A stretch of 64,000 nucleotides of DNA from Methylocystis hirsuta. GTDB lineage: Bacteria > Pseudomonadota > Alphaproteobacteria > Rhizobiales > Beijerinckiaceae. Shown piece by piece: positions 35,954-44,754 of the stretch. The first letter of the stretch is position 1. The number at the start of each line of letters is the position of its first letter. A program made the translations under genes and the position numbers. Where the stretch lies: assembly GCF_003722355.1 (NCBI RefSeq), contig NZ_QWDD01000001.1:124001-188000 (forward strand). Reading direction: 5' to 3'. The notes beneath the pieces were generated by a model. It saw only the letters and a list, made by a program, of their open reading frames with translations, was not told where the DNA came from and did no database searches.

Positions 35954-37336
35954 ATGCCCTCCTCGCCCGAGCCCGCGCCAAATCGCCTGCGCCACCCTTT
36001 CCTCACTCTCTGGCTTGGGATTCTCGTCACCATCAGTGTCGCGGGAGGCGCGGCCTTGGCCGCTGTCGCGGTCCTGGGGCTTGGCGAATTTCTGTCACTC
36101 GTCAGCCGCCTGCCGACGCCGACGCCGCAGACGGCCGCCGTCGGCGCGATCTTCGCGGCGACCTATCTCGTGCTCGCGATCGGCAAGCTGCCCTATTATC
36201 GGCTCGACCGCGCCGGCGCCGCGCTGCTCGGCGCGAGCCTGATGATCGGCGTTGGCGCTCTGACGCTTGACGAGGCCTATCGCGCCATCGATTTCGACGC
36301 CATCACTTTGCTGCTTGGCATGATGATCGTCGTCGCCAATCTGCGCCTCTCGGGCTTCTTCCGCCGCGCCGCCGATTGGCTCGCGGACGTCGCGCGCCGC
36401 CCGATTTTTCTGCTCGCGGCGGTCGCGGCGGCGACGGGGCTGTTTTCCGCCTTTCTCGTCAATGACGCGATCTGCCTCGTCATGCCGCCGCTGGTCGTGG
36501 ATTTGGCGCAGCGGCTGAAGCGCGATCCGACGCCCTATGTTCTTGCGATCCCGCTCGCCTCCAATGTCGGCAGCGTCGCGACGATCACCGGCAATCCGCA
36601 AAATATGATTATCGCCACCGCCTCGGGCATTTCCTACGGCGATTTCACTCAAGCGCTATGGCCCATCGCCCTCGCCGGCGTCGCGCTCACGATCCTATTC
36701 GTGGCGATCGCCTTTCCGCACGAATTTTTCTCGCGCGAGAAATTGCCGCCGATCGTCACGGCGCCGCGCCCCTTTCATCCGGCGCTCGCGTCAAAAGCGC
36801 TGCTGATCACCGCGGCGATGATCGGGTTCTTTTTCGCCGGCGTTCCGCCCGCCAAAGCGGCGATCATCGCCGGCGGGCTGCTGCTGCTCACGCGACGCAT
36901 AGGCTCGAAGAAGATCTACGGCGAAATCGACTGGCCGCTGCTTTTGATGTTCGCCGGACTCTTCATCGTCGTCGGCGCCTTCGACAAGGTGGTGCTGACG
37001 CAAGGAGAGATCGCGGACGTCGGGCGGCTCAGACTCGATGACGCGCCGGCGCTCGCGCTCGTCTCCGCCGTGCTGTCCAATATCGTCAGCAATGTGCCGG
37101 CCGTTCTCGCGCTGAAGCCATTCGTCATCGGACTGAGCGATCCCAAGCGCGCCTGGCTGATCGTCGCCATGGCCTCGACGCTCGCCGGCAATTTCACGCT
37201 TGTCGGCTCGATCGCCAATCTCATCGTCCTCGAGCGGGCGCGCGCGCTTGGCGTCACCATCGGCTTCTGGACCTATTTCAAGGTCGGCGCGCCGCTGACC
37301 CTCGCGACGATCGCGCTCGGACTGTGGAGACTGTAG
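35954..37336 (+). CDS. ArsB/CitMHS-type anion permease
   Basis: A 460-residue membrane protein of the ion-transporter superfamily, with about 11-12 hydrophobic helices. Two inverted-repeat signatures are seen: NDAICLVMPPLVVDL with SNVGSVATITGNPQNMIIA, and NIVSNVPAVLALKP with ASTLAGNFTLVGSIANLIV. These resemble permeases for dicarboxylates, arsenite or other oxyanions; no ars genes are adjacent. The ATG at 35954 is preferred over a TTG at 35942. It faces the CPA2 antiporter gene, with 6 bp between stops. Confidence 0.87.
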   Translation: MPSSPEPAPNRLRHPFLTLWLGILVTISVAGGAALAAVAVLGLGEFLSLVSRLPTPTPQTAAVGAIFAATYLVLAIGKLPYYRLDRAGAALLGASLMIGVGALTLDEAYRAIDFDAITLLLGMMIVVANLRLSGFFRRAADWLADVARRPIFLLAAVAAATGLFSAFLVNDAICLVMPPLVVDLAQRLKRDPTPYVLAIPLASNVGSVATITGNPQNMIIATASGISYGDFTQALWPIALAGVALTILFVAIAFPHEFFSREKLPPIVTAPRPFHPALASKALLITAAMIGFFFAGVPPAKAAIIAGGLLLLTRRIGSKKIYGEIDWPLLLMFAGLFIVVGAFDKVVLTQGEIADVGRLRLDDAPALALVSAVLSNIVSNVPAVLALKPFVIGLSDPKRAWLIVAMASTLAGNFTLVGSIANLIVLERARALGVTIGFWTYFKVGAPLTLATIALGLWRL

Positions 37337-37342
37337 GGGGCG

Positions 37343-39199
37343 CTACGCCTCCTCCCCGCTCTCTTCCGAGGCGCGTCCCGATATGCGGCGGCGCGTATGC
37401 TCGCGCCGGATCTTTCGATTGCGCTCCGCATGCCGCGCGCGCGTCTTGTCATCGGACGGCTGCAGCAGCTTGCGAAACTCGTCGCGTTTCTCATGGATCG
37501 AGGCGATGACGAAGCCCATTGGGACGCCGATATCGACGAGCACGGTTTCGGCGAGCTGCAGGCTGGCTTCGACCGTTTCGGGAATCGCGTCGGTTGCGCC
37601 AAGCTTGTAGAGTTCGGTGGCGTGGTCGGCGTCGCGCGCGCGCGCCACGATGGTGAGATCGCCGCGGATGTCATGCGCCAGGCGGACGATCTCTCCGGCC
37701 GCGTGGACATTTTCGATCGTCACGACGAGCGCGCGGGCCTGCGCCACCCCGCAACGCATCAGGAACTCGCGCCGCGTCGCGTTGCCCCAGTAGATTTCGA
37801 CGCCGTCCTCGCGCCCCGCGGTCACCAGCGACACGACGTTTTCGACGGCGACGAACGGGATGTCGTGGCGCTTCAGCATTTCGCCGACAAGGCTGCCGAT
37901 TCTGCCATAGCCGACGATCACGACGCGGTCCTCGGCAACTTCAGCCGCCGGCGCGAGATCCGCATAAAGCAGTTCGTCCTCGGCTTCCGTCGCCGGCGGG
38001 ACAAGAGCGGCGCCGATCCGGCCCAGAAGCGGAATGGCGAAAATGCTGATCGTGACGACGATCATCGCGTCGGCGCCATAGTGACCCGGCAGCACGCCGA
38101 CGGCCATGGCCGATGTCAGCAGCGCGAAGGCGAATTCGCCGCCCGGCGCAAGCAGCAGCGACGCCTCGGCTGAGGGGCGCCAGTCGACGCCAAAGAGCCG
38201 CGCAAGAATGAAGATGATCGCGCCCTTAACCGCGATCAGCCCCGCGGCGTATATGAAGATCGGAAAGGGATCCGCGGCGACGGCGCCCATGTCGAGACCG
38301 GCGCCGACCGAAACGAAGAAGAGCCCGAGCAACAGACCCTTGAACGGCTCGATCGTCACCTCGACCTCGCGCCGGAACTCCGTCTCCGCCAGCAGCAGCC
38401 CGGCGATGAAGGCGCCAAGGCCCATGGAGAATCCGGCGGCCGCCGAAAGCGCCGCCTCGCCGATGACCACCAGAAGGCAGGCGGCCATGAACAGTTCGGT
38501 CAGCTGCACGGCCGCGACCATGCGAAACAGCGGACGCAGCAGCAGCCGTCCGATGAAGATCAGCGCGCCCATGGCGAGGAAGGCCCGCCCAAACGCCCAC
38601 GCCGCCTGTTCGCCCGTGAAGCCGCCGTTCTTGGCTTCGGCGAGCGCGGAAACCAGAAATAGCGCCGGCGCAACGGCAAGGTCCTGAAACAACAACACCG
38701 AGAACGCGACGCGTCCGGACGTCTTGTTCAGCCGCCGCGCCTCGGCGAGCACCGGCAGGACCACCGCCGTCGACGACATGGCGAGGGCGATGCCCATCAA
38801 CATCGAGGGGCCGAATTCGACGCTAAAATGATAGTAGCCGACAGCCGCGAGCACGCTTGCGCACACCGCGACCTGCGCGAGCCCCAGTCCGAAGACGAGC
38901 CGCCGCAGGCGGGCAAGTCGCTCCCAGGACAGCTCCAGGCCGATCATGAACAGCAGGAAGACCAGCCCGAATTCAGCGAGATTGGATACGCCTTCGACAT
39001 TGGTGATGGTGAAATTGCGCGCCCATTCATGGCCCTGCGCGAACCGGCCGAGGCCGAACGGCCCCAGCGCCGCGCCGGCGAAGAGAAAGCCCAGCACCGG
39101 CGAAATCTTGATGCGATGAAACAGCGGGACGACGACGCCCGCCGTGGCGAGAAAGACCAACGCCTCGCGATAGGATTCAAGATGGATGGAGCTGGTCAT
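37343..39199 (-). CDS. CPA2-family cation:proton antiporter (KefB/KefC-like)
   Basis: A 618-residue protein. Residues about 10-385 form the Na+/H+ exchanger-type membrane domain with some twelve helices (EFGLVFLLFMIGLELSW, AMSSTAVVLPVLAEARR, GLLLGLFFVSVGAGLDMG). Residues about 420-540 are a cytoplasmic TrkA-N (RCK) domain with the nucleotide site VIVGYGRIGSLVGEML. A charged, Arg-rich tail follows. It exports K+ or Na+ in exchange for protons, under NAD(H) or glutathione control in related systems. No KefF/KefG-like partner is nearby. Confidence 0.92.
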   Translation of the reverse strand: MTSSIHLESYREALVFLATAGVVVPLFHRIKISPVLGFLFAGAALGPFGLGRFAQGHEWARNFTITNVEGVSNLAEFGLVFLLFMIGLELSWERLARLRRLVFGLGLAQVAVCASVLAAVGYYHFSVEFGPSMLMGIALAMSSTAVVLPVLAEARRLNKTSGRVAFSVLLFQDLAVAPALFLVSALAEAKNGGFTGEQAAWAFGRAFLAMGALIFIGRLLLRPLFRMVAAVQLTELFMAACLLVVIGEAALSAAAGFSMGLGAFIAGLLLAETEFRREVEVTIEPFKGLLLGLFFVSVGAGLDMGAVAADPFPIFIYAAGLIAVKGAIIFILARLFGVDWRPSAEASLLLAPGGEFAFALLTSAMAVGVLPGHYGADAMIVVTISIFAIPLLGRIGAALVPPATEAEDELLYADLAPAAEVAEDRVVIVGYGRIGSLVGEMLKRHDIPFVAVENVVSLVTAGREDGVEIYWGNATRREFLMRCGVAQARALVVTIENVHAAGEIVRLAHDIRGDLTIVARARDADHATELYKLGATDAIPETVEASLQLAETVLVDIGVPMGFVIASIHEKRDEFRKLLQPSDDKTRARHAERNRKIRREHTRRRISGRASEESGEEA

Positions 39200-39455
39200 G
39201 CCGCCTCGTTGCTCGCGCGCTGGTCCTTAGCGAAGGATAAATGGGTCACGCGGCGATTGGCGACGAAACAGCAAGAGTCGCGCCGCCGGGCGAGCTTAGC
39301 GAAAGCCCGACTGGCGCGACCTTAGCGCTGCGCGCGAGATCAGTCCGATTGACCGCCGAACTCTATCCGATTCGGCGGCTGTCTCGCGCCCGCAGCGTCG
39401 GCGCTTGATAATAGTTATTGGTCCGTGACATGTTAACCACAAGGAGGCTCGTGTC

Positions 39456-39719
39456 ATGGCCATCAGCGCAGACTTGGGAAGCCAGCTCGAGGCCTTCGTC
39501 GCCAAGCTGGTCGCGTCGGGCCGCTACAACTCGAAGAGCGAGGTCTTGCGCGAGGGGGTCCGCCTCATTCAGGAGCGCGAAGCCCGTCTTGCCGCCCTGG
39601 ACGCCTCGATTGCGAGGGGCATTGCCGACGCTGACGCCGGACGGGCCAAGCCCGCGAAGGCGGTGTTCGATCGCTTGGAGGCTAAATTCAAGGCCAAGGC
39701 GCAAGCCAGGCGCCGATGA
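39456..39719 (+). CDS. parD: ParD-family antitoxin
   Basis: An 87-residue antitoxin with the ribbon-helix-helix DNA-binding half (ISADLGSQLEAFVAKLV, GRYNSKSEVLREGVRLIQERE) and a charged C-terminal tail that would wrap the toxin. It overlaps parE by ATGA. An AT-rich dyad, ATAA-TAG-TTAT at 39408-39418, upstream is a likely autoregulatory operator. Confidence 0.93.
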   Translation: MAISADLGSQLEAFVAKLVASGRYNSKSEVLREGVRLIQEREARLAALDASIARGIADADAGRAKPAKAVFDRLEAKFKAKAQARRR

Positions 39720-40015
39720 TTGTTGTCATCACCCAGGAGGCCGAAGCCGATCTTGAATCGATCGGCGATCATATTGCGCAAGAAAGCCCCGAGAGGGCCG
39801 TGACGTTCGTGCGGGAGCTCCAGGAGGCGTGCGAGGGACTGGGCGACATGTCGAAACGATTTCCGGTCGTGGCGCGCTATGAACACGCCGGGATCCGCCG
39901 TCGCGTCCACGGCAATTATCTCATTTTCTATCGGGTCGGGATTGAAACGGTTGATGTGATCCATGTGCTGCATGGAGCCATGAACTATGAACCGTTGCTG
40001 TTCCCCGAGGGATGA
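39716..40015 (+). CDS. parE: ParE-family toxin
   Basis: A 99-residue RelE/ParE-fold toxin, co-translated with parD. It has the family N terminus (ITQEAEADLESIGDHIAQESP) and the closing strands RRVHGNYLIFYRVG and DVIHVLHGAMNYEPLLF. Some ParE toxins inhibit DNA gyrase; the target of this one is unproven. The pair is complete and looks functional. Confidence 0.92.
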   Translation: MIVVITQEAEADLESIGDHIAQESPERAVTFVRELQEACEGLGDMSKRFPVVARYEHAGIRRRVHGNYLIFYRVGIETVDVIHVLHGAMNYEPLLFPEG

Positions 40016-40150
40016 TTGGCGGTCGCAACTCAGGGACCGCGATCGAACAGAGGCGGCTACGCATGACCACCCCCAAGCCGGCGAAACTCGTTCTGTTGAT
40101 GGATACATGCGTGTGGCAAACGTCAGCATGAACGGAGCTGATGACTCCGG

Positions 40151-41353
40151 CTAGAGCCCGAGCAGCCGCTCATAGACCTGCAGCGTGGCGCGCTGCATCT
40201 CCTCGACGGAGAAGCGCTCCTGTGCGTTTCGGCGCGCCCGCAGCGCCAGATCGTCATGCGCCGAGGCCTGCAGGCTCAGCGCCTCTGCGATGGCGTCCGC
40301 CAGCGCCGCCGGATCGCCGGGCGGCGTCCGCCAGCCTGTCGAAAGATGGCGCGGGGTCTGCGGCGGCGCCAGGACGATCTCCGGCGCGGCGCCGATATCG
40401 GAGATGATCACCGGCGCCCCCATCGCCTGCGCTTCGACGGCGATTCGCCCGAACGCCTCCGGCTCCGTCGCCGGCGCGACAATGACGGCCGCGGCCATAT
40501 AGGCGGCGGGCATGTCTTCGCAGTAGCCGGCGTTGCGAACGACGTCGCGCAGGCCGGCGTGCTCGATCTGCGTTTCGAGGGCGCGGCGCGTGGAATCGCT
40601 GTGCGGGTCGCCGACGAAAACGACGCGCAGATCGCAGATTCCTTGCTTGATCAGCCGCTTGGTCGCCTCGACCAGAACCGAATGGCCTTTGCGCGCGGAA
40701 AGCCGCGACGGCAGCAGCACGACGCGATCATGCGCCGCGACGCCCCACGCCGTGCGCAGGCGCTCGACGCGGCGCCGGTCGACGGCGGCGGGCGAGAAGG
40801 CGCGCAGATCCGCGCCGCGCGGGATGACGACGATGCGATCCGCGCTTTCGGGATGCAATTCCCGGATGCGCTGGGCGGCGAATTCCGAAATGGCGATCAC
40901 CGCGTCGCCCGCCGACATGATGGCGTTGTAGCGCTGCTTGATCTGCGACGCGCCGCTATAGGCGCTGTGATAGGTCGTGACCAGCTTTGCGCCGGTCTGT
41001 CGCGCCGCATAATAGGCGACCCAGGCGGGCGCGCGCGAGCGCGCATGCACGATGTCGACGCCTTCGTCGCGGATGATTCGCGCCAGCCGCACCGAATTCA
41101 GCGCCATCGCGAAAGGATTTTTCGTCGCCGCCGGAAACGGCGCCCAGACGCCGCCTTTCGACTGCAGCTCGCTGACCATGCGGCCGCCGCGCGACGCCAC
41201 AAGGCAGCGGGCGCCGACCCGGCTTAACGCTTCGGCCACGTCCACCGTCGCGCGCTCCGCCCCGCCCGACTGGAGATCGGGCACGATCTGCAGGATCGTT
41301 CGTCCGGCGAGTCGCTGGCCGGGGGCGGCGATCGTGGCGGTTTGTTGCGACAT
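40151..41353 (-). CDS. GT4-family glycosyltransferase
   Basis: A 400-residue GT-B enzyme. The N-terminal half starts ILQIVPDLQSGGAERATVDVA and has VDIVHARSRAPAWVAYYAAR; the C-terminal half has LLPSRLSARKGHSVLVEA, EPEAFGRIAVEAQAMGAPVI (EX7E) and DIGAAPEIV. Such enzymes build surface polysaccharide or lipopolysaccharide core. The frame opens at 41422, but MSQQTATIAAP at 41353 is a better start. It is divergent from a hydrolase gene and is not near the other sugar operon. Confidence 0.88.
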   Translation of the reverse strand: MSQQTATIAAPGQRLAGRTILQIVPDLQSGGAERATVDVAEALSRVGARCLVASRGGRMVSELQSKGGVWAPFPAATKNPFAMALNSVRLARIIRDEGVDIVHARSRAPAWVAYYAARQTGAKLVTTYHSAYSGASQIKQRYNAIMSAGDAVIAISEFAAQRIRELHPESADRIVVIPRGADLRAFSPAAVDRRRVERLRTAWGVAAHDRVVLLPSRLSARKGHSVLVEATKRLIKQGICDLRVVFVGDPHSDSTRRALETQIEHAGLRDVVRNAGYCEDMPAAYMAAAVIVAPATEPEAFGRIAVEAQAMGAPVIISDIGAAPEIVLAPPQTPRHLSTGWRTPPGDPAALADAIAEALSLQASAHDDLALRARRNAQERFSVEEMQRATLQVYERLLGL

Positions 41354-41480
41354 CGCTGAACTAACGCGAGCCCCGGACAGAATCGTCCGGCTGCGGCATT
41401 CTGTTCCGAGATCCTTTACCAAACATGAGCAAACCGCCTATTTTCAATCGCGTCGCCTCTTCGATCCCAAGTGAACCTTC

Positions 41481-42299
41481 TTGTCGGACACGCTCGACTT
41501 CCTCGATATTCCCAATCCGGCGGGGGGCGTCTGGCGCCTCGCGCGACGATTGCGCGCCGCGACGGCCGAGGCCGGAAACGCGCCGGGCCTCGTCTGGCTC
41601 GGAGGCTTCGCCTCCGATATGGACGGAACCAAGGCGAGCGCCCTCGACGCATGGGCGCAGGCGAGGGGGCGCGCCTTTCTGCGCTTCGACTATTCCGGCC
41701 ACGGCCGCTCGGCGGGACGTTTCGAGGAGGGCTGCATCGGCGACTGGCTGGAGCAAAGCTGCGCCGTTTTCGAGCGCTCGACGCAGGGGCCGCAGATCGT
41801 CCTCGGCAGCTCGATGGGAGGCTGGATCGCGTTGCTTCTGGCGCGGCGGCTGGCCGCGAGAGGCGAGACCGCCCGGCTCGCCGGACTGATCCTGCTCGCC
41901 CCCGCGGTGGATTTCACCGAGGCGCTGATGTGGGAAGGCTTCGACGAAGCGACGCGCCGCGAACTCATGGACAAAGGCGTTTTGCCCGCCAAGGAGCCGG
42001 ATCACGGGCCGGTCACGCGGCGGTTGATCGAAGAGGGGCGCAATCATCTGCTGCTCGGCGGCCTGATGCGCGCCCATGCGCGCGTGCATATTCTGCAGGG
42101 CATGCGCGATGACGCCGTGCCCTGGCGGCATGCGCTGACGATCGTGGAGCATCTGAACGCCGATCCCGTCACGCTGACCTTTATCGCCGACGGCGATCAT
42201 CGGCTGTCCCGCCCCGAAGATCTGGCGCAGCTCGCCGCCGCGGTGGAGACGATGAGCGCCCCGCCGCCGGGCGAGCCGCCGCCGACGCTTTTTGATTGA
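41481..42299 (+). CDS. Alpha/beta-hydrolase
   Basis: A 272-residue serine hydrolase. The nucleophile elbow is LGSSMGGW; FLRFDYSGHGRSAG is the region after strand 4; ILQGMRDDAVPW carries the acid and the His lies in DGDHRLSRPED. It resembles palmitoyl-protein thioesterase ABHD10-like esterases of alphaproteobacteria, but no substrate can be given. The start is TTG at 41481, without an obvious ribosome site. Confidence 0.85.
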   Translation: MSDTLDFLDIPNPAGGVWRLARRLRAATAEAGNAPGLVWLGGFASDMDGTKASALDAWAQARGRAFLRFDYSGHGRSAGRFEEGCIGDWLEQSCAVFERSTQGPQIVLGSSMGGWIALLLARRLAARGETARLAGLILLAPAVDFTEALMWEGFDEATRRELMDKGVLPAKEPDHGPVTRRLIEEGRNHLLLGGLMRAHARVHILQGMRDDAVPWRHALTIVEHLNADPVTLTFIADGDHRLSRPEDLAQLAAAVETMSAPPPGEPPPTLFD

Positions 42300-42403
42300 G
42301 GAGGGCGACGGGCGCCGATGCGCGTTCGCGTCGTCGGGCGCATTGCGTTTCCAATCGCCTCATAAGTATGATAAAGTATGAACCATGAGAAAGGGGGCCG
42401 AGC

Positions 42404-42691
42404 ATGGCCGAGATCGAACGATTGACGATCACCCTCCCCGCTGACATGGCCGCCGTCGTTAAGGCCGCCGTCGCCGAGGGGAATTACGCTTCGACGAGCG
42501 AGGTTGTTAGAGAGGCTATCCGCGACTGGAAAATGAAGCGCATGTTGCAGCTTCAAGAACTGTCCGCGCTCAAGGCCGACATCGACAAGGGGTTAGCGGA
42601 CGTGGCCGCTGGTCGCGTAAAGGATTTCGACGCCGACTCCATCGTCGCGCGAGGGAGGAAGCTATTAGCAGGCAGACCCGCCTCCGTTTGA
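42404..42691 (+). CDS. ParD/CopG-type antitoxin, second pair
   Basis: A 95-residue ribbon-helix-helix antitoxin: ERLTITLPADMAAVVKAAVA, then NYASTSEVVREAIRDWKMKR, and an acidic-charged tail. It is the first gene of a second parDE-type module, 2.4 kb from the first and clearly different in sequence. The promoter region contains AGTATGATAAAGTATGA, a short direct repeat. Confidence 0.9.
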   Translation: MAEIERLTITLPADMAAVVKAAVAEGNYASTSEVVREAIRDWKMKRMLQLQELSALKADIDKGLADVAAGRVKDFDADSIVARGRKLLAGRPASV

Positions 42692-42984
42692 CGGACACGG
42701 CGGAAGCCGACCTGGCCGAGATTTGGGCCTACATCGCCGCCGACTCGGAATCGGCCGCAACCCACTTGCTCGATAAGTTCAAAGCGACATGCGCGCGGTT
42801 GCTCGACTTCCCTTCCTCGGGGGCCTCGCGCGATCGATTGGCGCGCGGCCTTCGCGTTGTGTTTCAAGGCAATTACGCCGTCTATTACACGCTCGCTGAA
42901 TCCGAGATTATTATCGTCCGCATATTGCACAGCGCGCGCGACCCCGCCGTGATTGCGGAACATGGGAGCTTTTTCGTTCGATGA
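42688..42984 (+). CDS. ParE-type toxin, second pair
   Basis: A 98-residue RelE/ParE-fold toxin: LTDTAEADLAEIWAYIA, then GLRVVFQGNYAVYYTL and IIIVRILHSARDP. As called it starts at TTG 42688 inside the antitoxin stop, but no ribosome site precedes this. Upstream in frame, a perfect GGGAGGA (42653-42659) is followed by an ATT codon at 42664, which would add eight residues; the true start may be non-canonical. It overlaps the resolvase fragment by ATGA. Confidence 0.88.
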   Translation: MTDTAEADLAEIWAYIAADSESAATHLLDKFKATCARLLDFPSSGASRDRLARGLRVVFQGNYAVYYTLAESEIIIVRILHSARDPAVIAEHGSFFVR

Positions 42985-43328
42985 TCGACGACCGCGCGTT
43001 TCGACCAAACACGCTCGGCGCCATCGGCAAGGCCGGAGCGCGGTTTCGGTCGCTTGGCGACGCAGGGGCGGACACCACGACCGCGCACGGGCGTTTGTTG
43101 CTCACCTTCCTGGGCGGCATCGCCGAATTTGAGCGCGACTCATCCGCGCCCTCACGAGCGAAGGCCGCGCGAGCCAAGGCGCGAGGCGTTCATATGGGCC
43201 GCCCCCCTGCCCTCACGCCGCATCAGCGCGCCGAAGCCTTGCGCGACCTCGCCAAAGGCAACGCCACGCAAGCCGACATCGCGCGGCAGTTCAAGTTGTC
43301 GCGGAGTACGATTTCGAGGCTTGCATGA
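42981..43328 (+). pseudogene. Truncated serine-recombinase (resolvase/invertase) remnant
   Basis: The frame encodes the C-terminal part of a Tn3-type resolvase: LGAIGKAGARFRSLGD, TTTAHGRLLLTFLGGIAEFERD and the helix-turn-helix GNATQADIARQFKLSRSTIS. The N-terminal catalytic domain with its serine is missing. After FERD the protein reads SSAPSRAKAA instead of the usual LIRARTSEGRA; this is what a 1-nt loss followed by a 2-nt loss gives, with frame restored at RAKARGVHMGRPP. So it is decayed and inactive. Confidence 0.85.
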
Positions 43329-43756
43329 GACCGATGGTTCCCATGTTTCCGCAATTGTCGTCGGGATCGACGGCGTTGGATTATTTGAGCCTTGCCCGTC
43401 AGTATCAAGCGGCGGCTATCCAGCTTTCAGGGTACATAAACGGCGGCCAAATTAATTGGCCTGCCTATATGCTGGTGTTTCACGGCTGCGAGCTGGCTCT
43501 TAAGGCCTATAGCCTGCGGCACGCGCCGGCTGTGCATTTGCCAAAACACTCGCTCAAGAATCTGTATGCCATCGCTTCGGCCCATGGCTTTTCGTTGTCG
43601 TCAGACTCGATTGCGGCGCTTGATGTGTTGGAGGACATGCACGCGGATCACTGGCCACGCTATCCCGATAATCGGTCGGGGCGAGTTTTGGACGTTGAAG
43701 CACTCGCGGGCGATCTTCTCGAATCACTTATACGCGCAGTCTCAGCGAGCTTTTGA
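43325..43756 (+). CDS. HEPN-like protein of unknown function
   Basis: A 143-residue helical protein that overlaps the resolvase remnant by ATGA. The segment YMLVFHGCELALKAYSLRH, with KHSLKNLYAIASAHGF after it, resembles the HEPN pattern (a helix with ELALKA and a later H-L pair), and an Arg-x5-His occurs in RHAPAVH. HEPN proteins are often RNases in toxin or defence modules, but no nucleotidyltransferase partner is present. The HEPN call is a guess from pattern only. Confidence 0.45.
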   Translation: MRPMVPMFPQLSSGSTALDYLSLARQYQAAAIQLSGYINGGQINWPAYMLVFHGCELALKAYSLRHAPAVHLPKHSLKNLYAIASAHGFSLSSDSIAALDVLEDMHADHWPRYPDNRSGRVLDVEALAGDLLESLIRAVSASF

Positions 43757-43868
43757 TCCCCAGTGGTGTGTTCGCTTCCGGAATGCCCGCTCAACGTTTG
43801 CGCAATTGCTCAATTTCGCGCTCATATTTTTCAGCTTCTGCATTGGCAATTTCTAGCCACTTTTCCAC

Positions 43869-44213
43869 TCATGCAGCGCGCTCACGCCAGACTGCCACGG
43901 TCGGGTTGTCCTTGGAAATCTCGACATCAATTGGAGTGCTGCCAACGCCGGGCTGGAAACGCGATAGCATACTCCAATAGGATTCTGTTCTATCGCGATA
44001 GGTTTCGTTTTCGAATTCTTGTCCCCCCACGATCAACAGTTTGAATATTTGTATCATGCTTTCTTTTGGAGCAGGCAGCCATGACACATCAATGATGTGG
44101 TGGGGGTATGAATTTAATATCGAGCCGTAGACACTAATCACGCGGCTTGCGCCGTCTGCGAACGGTTCAGGAGCCGCTTGTTTCGCCGTTTTTTTCTTTG
44201 GCCATCCGAACAT
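43869..44213 (-). CDS. Hypothetical protein
   Basis: A 114-residue protein on the minus strand. It starts with a basic segment (MFGWPKKKTAKQ), then a mixed domain containing VISVYGSILNSYPHHIIDVS and ends VAVWRERAA. Base composition is less GC-rich than the surroundings, consistent with acquired DNA. A GAGGTG sequence precedes the ATG. Not recognised. Confidence 0.55.
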   Translation of the reverse strand: MFGWPKKKTAKQAAPEPFADGASRVISVYGSILNSYPHHIIDVSWLPAPKESMIQIFKLLIVGGQEFENETYRDRTESYWSMLSRFQPGVGSTPIDVEISKDNPTVAVWRERAA

Positions 44214-44374
44214 CGAGCACCTCTAATGTGCATCAGTTGGCGCACATCCAACAAGTATCATCTTCGTGATGGGACACCTATTGGCCTTTCGTGTCGATTG
44301 TCGAAATTCGCGTTTTGTGAATCTGGCCTCTCTTGCAAAAGGGAGAACTTTTGCAAGAGAGCGGATCATACGCT

Positions 44375-44686
44375 CTAAACAAGCTGCAGCGCGGTCGCCA
44401 TTGGCAGAAACATCCGCCGGGCTTCGTCGGGAAGTGAGGCGAAGCCGTTCGCTGCGTAAAAGATGCGCGCGCGTTCGTCTTTGGCGTCCACGATCAGCGC
44501 GTAAGCGTCGATGCGAAAGCTTTCCGTGCGGATGATGCCGTCGGCGATGAGGGCGCGCCCAAGCCCTTGCCCCTGTCCCTGGCGCTTCGTTGCGATGGCG
44601 AGCCGGCCGATCAGCATGGCCGGCAGCACGGGATAGCGGGGCAGCTTTTTCGCCGCCGCCGGCGGCGCCAGATTGAACGCAAACAA
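44375..44686 (-). pseudogene. 5'-truncated GNAT acetyltransferase
   Basis: The frame encodes the C-terminal two thirds of a GNAT enzyme: FAFNLAPPAAAKKLPRYPVL, MLIGRLAIATKRQGQGQGLGRALI (acetyl-CoA loop) and ARIFYAANGFASLPDE. Toxin-type GNATs of about 165 residues have some 60 more residues at the N terminus; here the frame upstream is only PEVEALRRRR, followed by a stop and a repeat element. No DUF1778 antitoxin gene is next to it. It is probably a remnant. Confidence 0.7.
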
Positions 44687-44754
44687 GAAGGCGAGAAGCG
44701 TCCGGCGCCGCCGCAGGGCTTCGACCTCGGGTTAATTTCAGCCTGTCTTTCACC

